DNA of 16,064 bases from Syntrophaceae bacterium (lineage in GTDB: Bacteria; Desulfobacterota; Syntrophorhabdia; Syntrophorhabdales; WCHB1-27). This document shows, piece by piece, positions 1 to 5,718 of the stretch. Location of the stretch: positions 1-16,064 of the forward strand of contig PLSJ01000369.1 of NCBI GenBank assembly GCA_003165115.1, in the 5' to 3' direction. The number at the start of each line of letters is the position of its first letter. The stretch's first letter is position 1. The position numbers and the translations under genes were made by a program. Below the pieces are notes generated by a model. It made no database searches. It was not told the DNA's origin and was given only the letters and a program-made list of their open reading frames with translations.

Positions 1-74
1 GTTTCCAAATGCGTTTGCCCTGGGCCCGCGCCCCGCCCGAAGAGACAAAAAAGAAATAGGGAACGGAGGCGCTC

Positions 75-111
75 TTGAGTCCTCCCGCCTTGAGGCGGTA
101 TAATCTGTCTT
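75..111 (+). promoter_or_regulatory. Sigma-70-type promoter of fdhD, with a dyad in the spacer
   Basis: TTGAGT (75-80) and a perfect TATAAT (99-104) are separated by 18 bp. The predicted transcription start, about 7 bases after the -10 box, falls at 111-112, directly on the ATG of fdhD, so the transcript may be leaderless. The only Shine-Dalgarno-like string, GAGG at 92-95, lies 16 bases upstream of the ATG, which is too far. A perfect dyad CCGCCT-TG-AGGCGG (85-98) fills the spacer between the two boxes and could be a repressor or activator site. The boxes are seen directly; the leaderless reading and the operator role are inferred. Confidence 0.55.
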
Positions 112-969
112 ATGACGGCCACGAACGAGAGAGCAGCCGGTACCGCGGGTGACGAGCCCGCGCCCGACGCCACCACGCAGGTCAGAGCGACAAGGTACCG
201 GGACCGGTCCGTCCGTGTCACGGATGACGCCGTCTGCGTCGAAGAACCCCTGGAGATAACGATCGACGACGAGCCGTACTACCTGACCATGCGCATGCCG
301 GGGGAGGATATATTTCTGGCCCTCGGTCTCTGCCTGACCGAGGGCGGCATCTCGTCGCTTGACGATGTCCTCAGTGTCGGCCACTGCATCGATTCGGCGA
401 ACCGGGTGAACGTCTACCTGTCCCCCGGAAGGCAGCGCCCCGCCGCGCCGGCGAGGAAGAGAGACGGCATCGTCCACGCGAGCTGCCGCATCTGCGGAAA
501 GGAATTACTCTCGGATATCTGCACCAGTCTCGCGACAAGTGAAAAGACCATACACATGAGGCTCGCACAGCTTTTCGACATGCGGAAGGCCATGGAATCC
601 CACCAGCCGGTCTTCCGCGCGACAGGCGGCACCCATGGGGCCGCCCTCTTTGACGGTGAAGGCCGTGGGCTCGCGTTCTCGGAGGACGTGGGACGGCACA
701 ACGCCCTCGACAAGGTCATAGGCCGCGTGCTGTTCGAGAAATCAAGACAGAAGGCAAAGGCGGCCGTCCTCAGCTCCAGGCTCAGCTACGAGATGGTCCA
801 GAAAGCGGCCCGCCTCGGCGTCGAGATTATTGCCGGGGCGTCCGCTCCCACATCGTTGGCCATCGACCTCGCGCGGGGCCTCGATATCACGCTTATCGGC
901 TTCCTGAGATCGGGGTCCGCGAACATCTACACTCATCCGGAGCGTATCACCGCGGACTGGGGCGAATAA
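112..969 (+). CDS. fdhD: FdhD, formate dehydrogenase accessory sulfurtransferase
   Basis: FdhD passes sulfur from a cysteine desulfurase to the bis-molybdopterin guanine dinucleotide cofactor of formate dehydrogenases in the cytoplasm; without it the dehydrogenase is inactive. The 285-residue length is close to the usual 260-280. The family's sulfur-carrying Cys-x-x-Cys is seen as C125-R-I-C128-G, followed by the conserved blocks TGGTHGAAL (171-179) and EDVGRHNALDKVIG (191-204), the latter lying in the cofactor-binding region. The first 30 or so residues are poorly conserved and charged. The ATG at 112 is the only reasonable start, although it lacks a well-placed ribosome-binding site (see the promoter entry). 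No formate dehydrogenase gene lies in the window, so its client is elsewhere. FdhD serves DMSO-reductase-type enzymes and is not expected to mature the xanthine-dehydrogenase-type hydroxylase encoded at 9836-13270. Confidence 0.95.
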   Translation: MTATNERAAGTAGDEPAPDATTQVRATRYRDRSVRVTDDAVCVEEPLEITIDDEPYYLTMRMPGEDIFLALGLCLTEGGISSLDDVLSVGHCIDSANRVNVYLSPGRQRPAAPARKRDGIVHASCRICGKELLSDICTSLATSEKTIHMRLAQLFDMRKAMESHQPVFRATGGTHGAALFDGEGRGLAFSEDVGRHNALDKVIGRVLFEKSRQKAKAAVLSSRLSYEMVQKAARLGVEIIAGASAPTSLAIDLARGLDITLIGFLRSGSANIYTHPERITADWGE

Positions 970-1003
970 GAGAATTCCATTTCATATGCGCAAGGAGGCG
1001 GGG

Positions 1004-1774
1004 ATGAAGGAGCACGTCGAAAGGGTCGCCCAATGGATCGTCGATTCAAAGAGAGTGGTCGTTTTTGTCGGCGCGGGCCTGAGCACGGAGTCGGGTATCC
1101 CCGATTTCCGGAGTCCCGGAGGGGTGTGGGATAAGTACGACCCCGGGGACTTCGATTTCGGGCGGTTTCTTTCCAGCGAAAAGTCCCGGCAAACGTACTG
1201 GCGGATGGCGACGGAAATGTACGACTCCATGAAAAACGCACTACCCAATGCGGGCCACCTGGCAATCGCGGAGCTTGAGAAGCTGGGGAAGCTCGATTGC
1301 CTGATCACGCAAAATATAGACGGTCTGCACTTCAAGGCGGGCAATTCGCCGGAATCGGTGCTGGAGCTGCATGGGACGGCCATGCACGTGACATGCCTGG
1401 ACTGCGGCAAGAGGTATGAGCGGGATGAAGTGCAGGACCGCCTTATCAAGGGAGAGAACGCCCCCAGGTGCCTGGCTTGCGGGGGGATACTCAAACCGGC
1501 CACCATCTCTTTCGGCCAGGCGATGCCGGAAAGGGAAACGGCGGAAGCCTACAGGCGGTCGGAGTCCTGCGATCTCTTCATCGTGGTCGGCTCGTCTCTC
1601 GTCGTCCATCCCGCCGCCGCCATGCCGGTTGTCGCAAAAAGGGCGGGGGCCAGGCTGGTCATCATCAATCGCGACGAGACCGCGTGTGACAACCTGGCCG
1701 ACCTTATCATCCATGACCAGGCGGGCCCGGCGATGGCTGCGGTCCTCACCCGTGTAAGGCAACTTCTGGCCTGA
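1004..1774 (+). CDS. Sir2-family NAD-dependent protein deacylase (sirtuin)
   Basis: Cytoplasmic sirtuin that removes acyl groups from lysines using NAD, giving nicotinamide and O-acyl-ADP-ribose. The ATG at 1004 is chosen over the in-frame ATG at 986 because AAGGAGG (992-998) sits 5 bases before it; this gives 256 residues. Visible motifs are the NAD-binding GAGLSTESGIPDFRS (23-37), TQNIDGLH (102-109), the catalytic histidine H123 in ELHG, a four-cysteine zinc site (C131, C134, C156, C159) and the GSS NAD motif (196-198). The segment ATISFGQAMPE (167-177) replaces the more usual VVWFGE-type string, so acyl specificity cannot be assigned; the Y-x-x-R pair of desuccinylases is not evident. It follows fdhD by 34 bases and may share its transcript. 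Because sirtuins release nicotinamide, a link to the downstream nicotinate-type cluster is tempting but unsupported. Confidence 0.93.
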   Translation: MKEHVERVAQWIVDSKRVVVFVGAGLSTESGIPDFRSPGGVWDKYDPGDFDFGRFLSSEKSRQTYWRMATEMYDSMKNALPNAGHLAIAELEKLGKLDCLITQNIDGLHFKAGNSPESVLELHGTAMHVTCLDCGKRYERDEVQDRLIKGENAPRCLACGGILKPATISFGQAMPERETAEAYRRSESCDLFIVVGSSLVVHPAAAMPVVAKRAGARLVIINRDETACDNLADLIIHDQAGPAMAAVLTRVRQLLA

Positions 1775-1932
1775 CGGACCTGACCGGTTGTTTTTGTCCT
1801 TCAGCGGTCCTAGACTATTTCGAAGGGGCAGGGGCGTCTTTTTGACGTGGAGGCCAGGGGCATCCCGGAAAAGGCGATGATCCGAAGGGGCAAACCCGGA
1901 AAGAGCGTCAGCACGAAAGGAGGAGTGACCCA

Positions 1933-2325
1933 TTGAAGAAACTGAGATTCACGAACGTCTGGCTCACCGTCGGCCTGTTTCTGGTCGGGCTGGTGATGTG
2001 CGCCTCGCTGATGCCGAACCCGCCCGAGCTGACGCACGTTCAGGGGAGTGACAAGGTCATGCACGCCGCGGCCTACTTTATCCTGACTTTCTGGTTCGTT
2101 CAGATCTACGTCAGCAACCGGGTGCGGTGGGCCATCGGGTTCGCTTTTATCATGCTTGGCGTCAGCATCGAGTATCTTCAGCGTATGAGCGGGTATCGTG
2201 TCTTCGAATACGGTGATATGGCGGCCAACACGGTGGGGGTGCTCTGTGCGCTGCTCGCGGCCCAAACCCCCTTGGCGAGAGGCTTGCTGGTGGTGGAAAA
2301 GTGCCTGCTCCGCCGTGTGCGATAA
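1933..2325 (+). CDS. VanZ-like family small membrane protein
   Basis: A 130-residue protein with four predicted membrane helices (roughly 11-27, 43-60, 64-80 and 95-112). It carries the VanZ-like signature: SDKVMHAAAYFIL (39-51) with the conserved D-K-x-x-H, and SIEYLQRMSGYR (78-89) followed by EYGDMAANTVGV (92-103). VanZ itself confers low-level teicoplanin resistance by an unclear mechanism; most stand-alone members, this one included, have no known function, so no resistance role is claimed. The start is a TTG at 1933, chosen because GAAAGGAGGAG (1915-1925) lies just upstream with 7-8 bases of spacing. It lies 158 bases after the sirtuin gene. That gap holds a T-run near 1792 but no convincing promoter or terminator. 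A 17-bp hairpin follows the stop codon. Confidence 0.85.
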   Translation: MKKLRFTNVWLTVGLFLVGLVMCASLMPNPPELTHVQGSDKVMHAAAYFILTFWFVQIYVSNRVRWAIGFAFIMLGVSIEYLQRMSGYRVFEYGDMAANTVGVLCALLAAQTPLARGLLVVEKCLLRRVR

Positions 2326-2335
2326 GCGAGTCAGG

Positions 2336-2372
2336 GCAGCGGCCCTTCCGTGTCGCACGAAAGGGCCGCTGC
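2336..2372. terminator. Strong hairpin between convergent genes, no U-tract
   Basis: Inverted repeat with 17-base arms: GCAGCGGCCCTTCCGTG (2336-2352), loop TCG, CACGAAAGGGCCGCTGC (2356-2372). There is one imperfect pair, C-A on the plus strand, which becomes a G-U wobble on the minus strand. It begins 10 bases after the VanZ-like stop codon. Neither side has a T-run in the right place, so it is either a U-less terminator or an mRNA 3'-end stabiliser for the plus-strand genes. It could also act as a back-up for the minus-strand terminator next to it. Confidence 0.55.
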
Positions 2373-2382
2373 GCGGGTATGC

Positions 2383-2404
2383 AAAAAAGAGGGGATACCC
2401 TCTT
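2383..2404 (-). terminator. Intrinsic terminator of the dctQMP operon
   Basis: Read on the minus strand, AAGAGGG, loop TATC, CCCTCTT (2404 down to 2387) is followed at once by a run of six T (2388-2383; the last two stem positions are part of the run). It starts 7 bases after the dctP stop codon at 2412. This is a standard rho-independent terminator for the minus-strand TRAP operon. Confidence 0.85.
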
Positions 2405-2411
2405 CGTTACG

Positions 2412-3476
2412 TTAGTACTGGAAGGGCGTGGGTATCTTCCTGACCTTCTCCTGGGCCTTCCAATAGTCGATGCGTTCCTTTATGAAGCTTAGCCATCCGT
2501 CGACCTCGGCTGCCTTGTAGCCCTTGGACACCATATCTTTTTTGAAATCGGCGATCACGGGCTGCACGGCCTTGACCCACCTTGCGCTTTCGGCGTCTGA
2601 CAGGGGTATCATCTTGCCGCCCTGCTTGATAAAATAATCCCTGCCTTCGATGTCGATGTTGTTAAAGCCCACCGCGTACTGCTCCGCGAACTCCTTCGAG
2701 ACGTCGGTGAAGACCTTCTGGACGTCCGGGGGCAGGCTGTTCCATCTTTGCTTGTTCATTATCAGGTAGAAGGCGTAGACGCTGCCGACCTTCCATGATT
2801 CCGTGTTGTACTTCAGGAGCTCGCCCGTCTTGAACCCCTTATACGTCTCCATCGTCAGGTAGGCCCCATCCACGACGCCTCTCCTGATCGCCTCGTAGAG
2901 GTCGGGCGTCTCGATCGGCATCGGGACCGCACCGAGGGCTTTCACTATGTCTCCGCTCCTGCCGGTGCCCCTGATCTTCATCCCTTTCATGTCTTCCAGG
3001 GTCGATACCGGTTTCTTCACGGTCTGTATGACGTTTACCGGGCTCGTGGTGAAGAACAGGGTATGGTACGTATCCCACTCTTTGTGCTTGAACTTTTCGT
3101 AGAAATCATTCGCCACGTGCGTGGCAATCCAGCTGCTGGGAAACCCGAGGGGCAGCTCCATGATCTCCATGACCGGGAAACGGCCTCTCGAATACGAGCA
3201 GTGTGAGAAGCCGATGTCCGCGACGCCGGTGGCGACCCCGGCGGCCATCTTCGTCGCCGACAGGAGGGTGCCGCCGGTGAACGGCGTTACTTCCACCTTG
3301 CCGCCCGACTTTTTGGTGACTTCTTCACAATACTTGGTCAGCAGCGTCGAAACCATGTGCACCGGCGGATGGTAGGCCGCGGCCTGGAGCTTGATCGGAG
3401 CTGCGGCGTAGGCAGGCGCATACGCAACGCACAAGAGCGCGACGGCACATACAACGAACACCATCTTTCTTCCCAT
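2412..3476 (-). CDS. dctP: DctP-family TRAP transporter substrate-binding protein
   Basis: Periplasmic binding component of a tripartite ATP-independent periplasmic (TRAP) transporter, which captures an organic acid and hands it to the DctQM membrane complex. The ATG at 3476 is chosen over an upstream in-frame ATG because AAGGAGG lies at 3493-3487 and the protein then opens with a clean signal peptide: MGRK, a hydrophobic core, and a probable cut after the A-Y-A ending at residue 24. The 354-residue length is normal. Family blocks are visible: MKGMKIRGTG (163-172), whose R169 corresponds to the arginine that binds the ligand carboxylate, LGAVPMPIETPDLYEAIRRG (181-200) and GVVDG (200-204). The ligand cannot be read from sequence; the neighbouring ring-degradation genes make an aromatic, heterocyclic or dicarboxylic acid plausible. 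It is last in the operon, 66 bases after dctM, followed by a terminator. Confidence 0.93.
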   Translation of the reverse strand: MGRKMVFVVCAVALLCVAYAPAYAAAPIKLQAAAYHPPVHMVSTLLTKYCEEVTKKSGGKVEVTPFTGGTLLSATKMAAGVATGVADIGFSHCSYSRGRFPVMEIMELPLGFPSSWIATHVANDFYEKFKHKEWDTYHTLFFTTSPVNVIQTVKKPVSTLEDMKGMKIRGTGRSGDIVKALGAVPMPIETPDLYEAIRRGVVDGAYLTMETYKGFKTGELLKYNTESWKVGSVYAFYLIMNKQRWNSLPPDVQKVFTDVSKEFAEQYAVGFNNIDIEGRDYFIKQGGKMIPLSDAESARWVKAVQPVIADFKKDMVSKGYKAAEVDGWLSFIKERIDYWKAQEKVRKIPTPFQY

Positions 3477-3495
3477 AATGCTTTTACCTCCTTGC

Positions 3496-3509
3496 ATTAC
3501 CAGTGTAAT
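3496..3509 (-). promoter_or_regulatory. Small hairpin just upstream of the dctP ribosome-binding site
   Basis: ATTAC-CAGT-GTAAT (plus-strand reading) is a perfect 5-bp stem with a 4-base loop inside the dctM-dctP spacer, ending 2 bases before the AAGGAGG of dctP. Binding proteins are normally made in excess over the membrane subunits. A hairpin here could protect the dctP mRNA segment from decay or tune its translation. The stem is short and A/T-rich, so the role is only a suggestion. Confidence 0.3.
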
Positions 3510-3542
3510 AAATAATCCGGCCATTTCAAAAAGCCTTCCTTC

Positions 3543-4844
3543 TTACTTAAAGAAGAGCGAAGGGAGCCACAGCGCAAGCTGCGGGAAAAGGAACATGAGA
3601 CCCCAGACAACCACGAGCGACAGAAGGAAGGGCATAACGCCCTTATATATCCTGCCCATGGGCTCCTTTGTGATGTTCTTTACCACGAACACACATATGG
3701 CCACGGGAGGGATAACCACGCCGATCATGACGACGACACCGATGGTGATGCCGAACCAGATGGGATTGAAACCGAGCTTGATCACCGCCGGGTAAAAAAT
3801 GGGCGTCGCCAGTATCATGAACGCGAGGTCGTCTATGAAAGAGCCGCCCAGCTCGTATACCAGGCAGATCATTATCATGATTATGTAGCGATTAAGGGGA
3901 AGAGCGACCACCCAGTCGGCCACGGCCTGGGGGATACCGGTCACCGCGATGAAGTGGCCCAGTATCGTCGAGCCCGCGATGAGCATGAGCAGCATGCCCG
4001 CCGTACCGAGGGCTTCGGAAAGAGAGGCGGCGTACTTCCTGAAGGTCATGTTCCTCTTGGCCACCGAGAGCACAAGCACGGCGAAGGTGCCGATAGCGCC
4101 TGCCTCCGAGGGCGTAAAGAAGCCCGCCATGATCCCTCCGACGACCACCAGGAAGACGATGAGTATCCAGAGGACTTCCGGCAGGGACCTCATCCTTTCG
4201 CCCCACGTCGACTTTGCCGACCTGGGGGCGATCTTCGGGTTGATCCTCGCCCATCCATAGATGATGCCGATAAAAAAGCAGGCTATGATGAGACCGGGGA
4301 TGATCCCGGCGAGGAAAAGCTGGCCTATCGATTGCTCGGTGAGAATGCCGTATATGATGAGGACGACGCTGGGTGGTATGATCACGCCCAGGGTCCCGAC
4401 GGTCGCGACGATGCCGGTCGAGAGTCTTCTATCGTAACCGTACCGGTCCATTTCCGGGATGGCGACGGCTGCGAATGTCGCGGAAGTGGCGGCCGAGGAA
4501 CCGCAAATCGCCTTGAAGCCCGTCGCCCCGAGGACCGTGGCCATGGCGAGGCCGCCGGGGATATGGCCGATAAACTTGTGGGCGGAGTTATAGAGCCTGA
4601 CGGCGATGCCGGCGTGAAAACCGATCTGCCCCATCAGGATAAAGAGCGGGAAAACCGTGTACCCATAGTTTGTCATGACGTCGAACATGTCCCGGCCCAG
4701 CAGGTTCATGGCGGGGGACAATCCCTTGAGGTACGCGAAGCCGACAAAGCCGAGCAACGCCATGGCGAAACCCAATTCTATGCCGGTCGCGAAAAGCATC
4801 AAGAGTACGGCCAGAGATACGAGGCCCAGGGTAATCTCATTCAT
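3543..4844 (-). CDS. dctM: DctM-family TRAP transporter large permease subunit
   Basis: Large integral membrane subunit of the TRAP transporter, the sodium-coupled translocation channel. At 433 residues it has the usual DctM size and about 12 hydrophobic segments. Hallmark blocks are present: GSSAATSATFAAVAIPEM (114-131), GTLGVIIPPSVVLIIYGI (150-167), LFLAGIIPG (176-184), FFTPSEAGAIG in the middle and GVVIPPVAICVFVVKNI near the C-terminus. The two G-x-x-x-P-P-type hairpins form the substrate and sodium sites in structurally known relatives. Its ATG (4844-4842) overlaps the end of dctQ by 8 bases, so translation is coupled. No break, fusion or missing motif is seen. Confidence 0.94.
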   Translation of the reverse strand: MNEITLGLVSLAVLLMLFATGIELGFAMALLGFVGFAYLKGLSPAMNLLGRDMFDVMTNYGYTVFPLFILMGQIGFHAGIAVRLYNSAHKFIGHIPGGLAMATVLGATGFKAICGSSAATSATFAAVAIPEMDRYGYDRRLSTGIVATVGTLGVIIPPSVVLIIYGILTEQSIGQLFLAGIIPGLIIACFFIGIIYGWARINPKIAPRSAKSTWGERMRSLPEVLWILIVFLVVVGGIMAGFFTPSEAGAIGTFAVLVLSVAKRNMTFRKYAASLSEALGTAGMLLMLIAGSTILGHFIAVTGIPQAVADWVVALPLNRYIIMIMICLVYELGGSFIDDLAFMILATPIFYPAVIKLGFNPIWFGITIGVVVMIGVVIPPVAICVFVVKNITKEPMGRIYKGVMPFLLSLVVVWGLMFLFPQLALWLPSLFFK

Positions 4845-5322
4845 AGTCGCCTCTCCAGATTTTTACGATATCGTACATGAATACCAGACACTCGAGGAAG
4901 CAGCAGACCCCCACCCCGTAAGCCACGGGGAAAAAGGGTATCCTGATGGTGGACGAGACTTCGCCCGAAAGGTGGAATTCATTCCCGATGCTGAACAGGT
5001 TGTATCCTATGAGGACAAAGAGGCCCAGGCAGAGCAGCCTGGTCACCGTGTTCATTACGGCCTTGCCCTTCGGGGGAAGGCGCTCCAAAAGAAATTCCAT
5101 ATACACATGCTTGCGCTCTATGGAGACCTTCGGTATCGGAAAGCCGATCACCAACGCCAAGCATAGGGCGACGATCTCATACGTGCCGATGAGGGGATGT
5201 CCCCCTGCCCGCCCCACCACGTCCGCCACGGTCAGGAACATCATGAAGCTGAGAGCGATCCCGCCGATAACGGTGACTACCATCCTCACTATTCTAAAGA
5301 AGCCATCGACTACAACACCCAT
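4837..5322 (-). CDS. dctQ: DctQ-family TRAP transporter small permease subunit
   Basis: Small membrane subunit of the TRAP transporter, which pairs with DctM. The ATG at 5322 is preferred over an in-frame ATG at 5391 because GAAGGAGG lies 4 bases upstream and the protein then starts right before the first membrane segment. It is 161 residues with four hydrophobic helices (about 14-34, 46-64, 91-112 and 131-150). The family feature after helix 1, D-V-V-G-R followed by PLIGTYEI (43-50), is visible, as is the RKHVYMEFLLERLP stretch (70-83) between helices 2 and 3. It is the first gene of dctQMP, about 180 bases downstream of a predicted sigma-54 start site. DctQ sequences are poorly conserved, so the assignment rests partly on position next to dctM. 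Confidence 0.9.
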   Translation of the reverse strand: MGVVVDGFFRIVRMVVTVIGGIALSFMMFLTVADVVGRAGGHPLIGTYEIVALCLALVIGFPIPKVSIERKHVYMEFLLERLPPKGKAVMNTVTRLLCLGLFVLIGYNLFSIGNEFHLSGEVSSTIRIPFFPVAYGVGVCCFLECLVFMYDIVKIWRGDYE

Positions 5323-5492
5323 AATACCTCCTTCACGAAAAGTCCCCGCGCCTTTTCGCCGATATGCCCGAAACCTGTCCGATCTGAACACTCTCGTTTA
5401 TTGCGGCCGGAAGCGCCGGCTCGGGTTTGGCGCCGCGGCGACCATTCGTCAACCACCTTCTTTCACTTAGTAGATAGGCGTTTCATGCAATG

Positions 5493-5510
5493 AGACACCT
5501 TCAGGTGTCT
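5493..5510. promoter_or_regulatory. Perfect 18-bp palindrome at the predicted dctQMP start site
   Basis: AGACACCT-TC-AGGTGTCT: two perfect 8-base arms around a 2-base centre. Relative to the predicted sigma-54 start (about 5504) it covers roughly -6 to +12. It may be a repressor operator, or a hairpin at the very 5' end of the mRNA. No regulator gene in the window can be matched to it. Confidence 0.5.
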
Positions 5511-5514
5511 TCTA

Positions 5515-5530
5515 TGCACAAAGCCTGCCA
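5515..5530 (-). promoter_or_regulatory. Sigma-54 (RpoN) -24/-12 promoter of dctQMP
   Basis: Minus-strand TGGCAGG-CTTT-GTGCA (5530 to 5515) matches the consensus TGGCACG-N4-TTGCW at 10 of 12 defined positions, with the invariant GG (5529-5528) and GC (5517-5516) exactly 10 bases apart. The predicted start is near 5504. Sigma-54 control through a two-component activator is classic for dicarboxylate TRAP and Dct systems. No activator gene is present in the window. Confidence 0.7.
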
Positions 5531-5588
5531 AAAGTATCACGCGTTATTTCAAGCGGTTACGGGTCTCGGGGGAATGTTTTGCGGAGAT

Positions 5589-5608
5589 ATCTGGACTATA
5601 TTTCAGAT
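5589..5608. promoter_or_regulatory. Dyad, possible second enhancer site for dctQMP
   Basis: ATCTG-N10-CAGAT with perfect 5-base arms, centred about 94 bases upstream of the predicted sigma-54 start. Its centre is 30 bp, close to three helical turns, from the dyad at 5621-5636, so the two would lie on the same DNA face. The arm sequences of the two dyads differ, which weakens the case for one shared protein. Confidence 0.3.
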
Positions 5609-5620
5609 GGGTCAGGTATA

Positions 5621-5636
5621 CTGTCGCATTGGACAG
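5621..5636. promoter_or_regulatory. Dyad, candidate upstream activator site for dctQMP
   Basis: CTGTC-GCATTG-GACAG, perfect 5-base arms around 6 bases, centred about 124 bases upstream of the predicted sigma-54 start. TGTC...GACA dyads at -80 to -200 are typical of binding sites for NtrC-family enhancer-binding proteins. This fits the promoter at 5515-5530, but the specific activator is unknown. Confidence 0.4.
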
Positions 5637-5652
5637 GCAGGCGTTTTATCGG

Positions 5653-5696
5653 GTCTTTTCGGGCGGGCCGGGGATAGGGGGACCCGCCCGAAAGAC
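5653..5696 (-). terminator. Hairpin at the 3' end of the ring-degradation operon
   Basis: GTCTTTTCGGGCGGG (5653-5667) pairs with CCCGCCCGAAAGAC (5683-5696) through 14 bp with a single bulged base and a 15-base purine-rich loop. It begins 22 bases after the stop codon of the AA_synth gene. There is no T-run after it on the minus strand, so it is a weak intrinsic terminator at best, or a 3' stabiliser. A perfect 10-bp palindrome, CCGTGCACGG (5700-5709), lies between it and the gene. Confidence 0.5.
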
Positions 5697-5718
5697 TTTC
5701 CGTGCACGGACCGGATCT

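Larger units (their letters stand above)
5323..5718. other. Regulatory intergenic region between the TRAP and ring-degradation operons
   Basis: A 396-base stretch without a credible gene. Read along the minus strand it holds, in order: a hairpin past the end of the ring-degradation operon (5696-5653), two dyads that could be enhancer sites (5636-5621 and 5608-5589), a sigma-54 promoter (5530-5515), an 18-bp palindrome over the predicted start (5510-5493) and a G+C-rich untranslated leader of about 180 bases before dctQ. Short open frames here lack ribosome-binding sites and protein-like composition. Confidence 0.6.

Noticed and set aside
1..59. Possible C-terminus of an upstream plus-strand gene ending in TAG at 57-59
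   Set aside because: One frame reads about 18 residues to a stop, but the piece is too short to recognise and other frames are equally open, so no gene is claimed.
986..1003. Upstream in-frame ATG for the sirtuin at 986
   Set aside because: AAGGAGG at 992-998 lies downstream of this ATG and is ideally placed for the ATG at 1004; the extra residues (MRKEAG) are in fact the translated ribosome-binding site.
986..1774. Functional link between the sirtuin (nicotinamide release) and the nicotinate-type operon
   Set aside because: The genes are on opposite strands, separated by the TRAP operon and terminators; sirtuins are common in bacteria without such operons.
1775..1932. Terminator after the sirtuin gene (T-run near 1792)
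   Set aside because: The T-run is preceded by only a 3-4 bp or heavily bulged stem, which does not support an intrinsic terminator.
3954..4880. 308-residue open frame on the plus strand
   Set aside because: Antisense to dctM; highly charged, repetitive shadow composition with no hydrophobic core or known motif.
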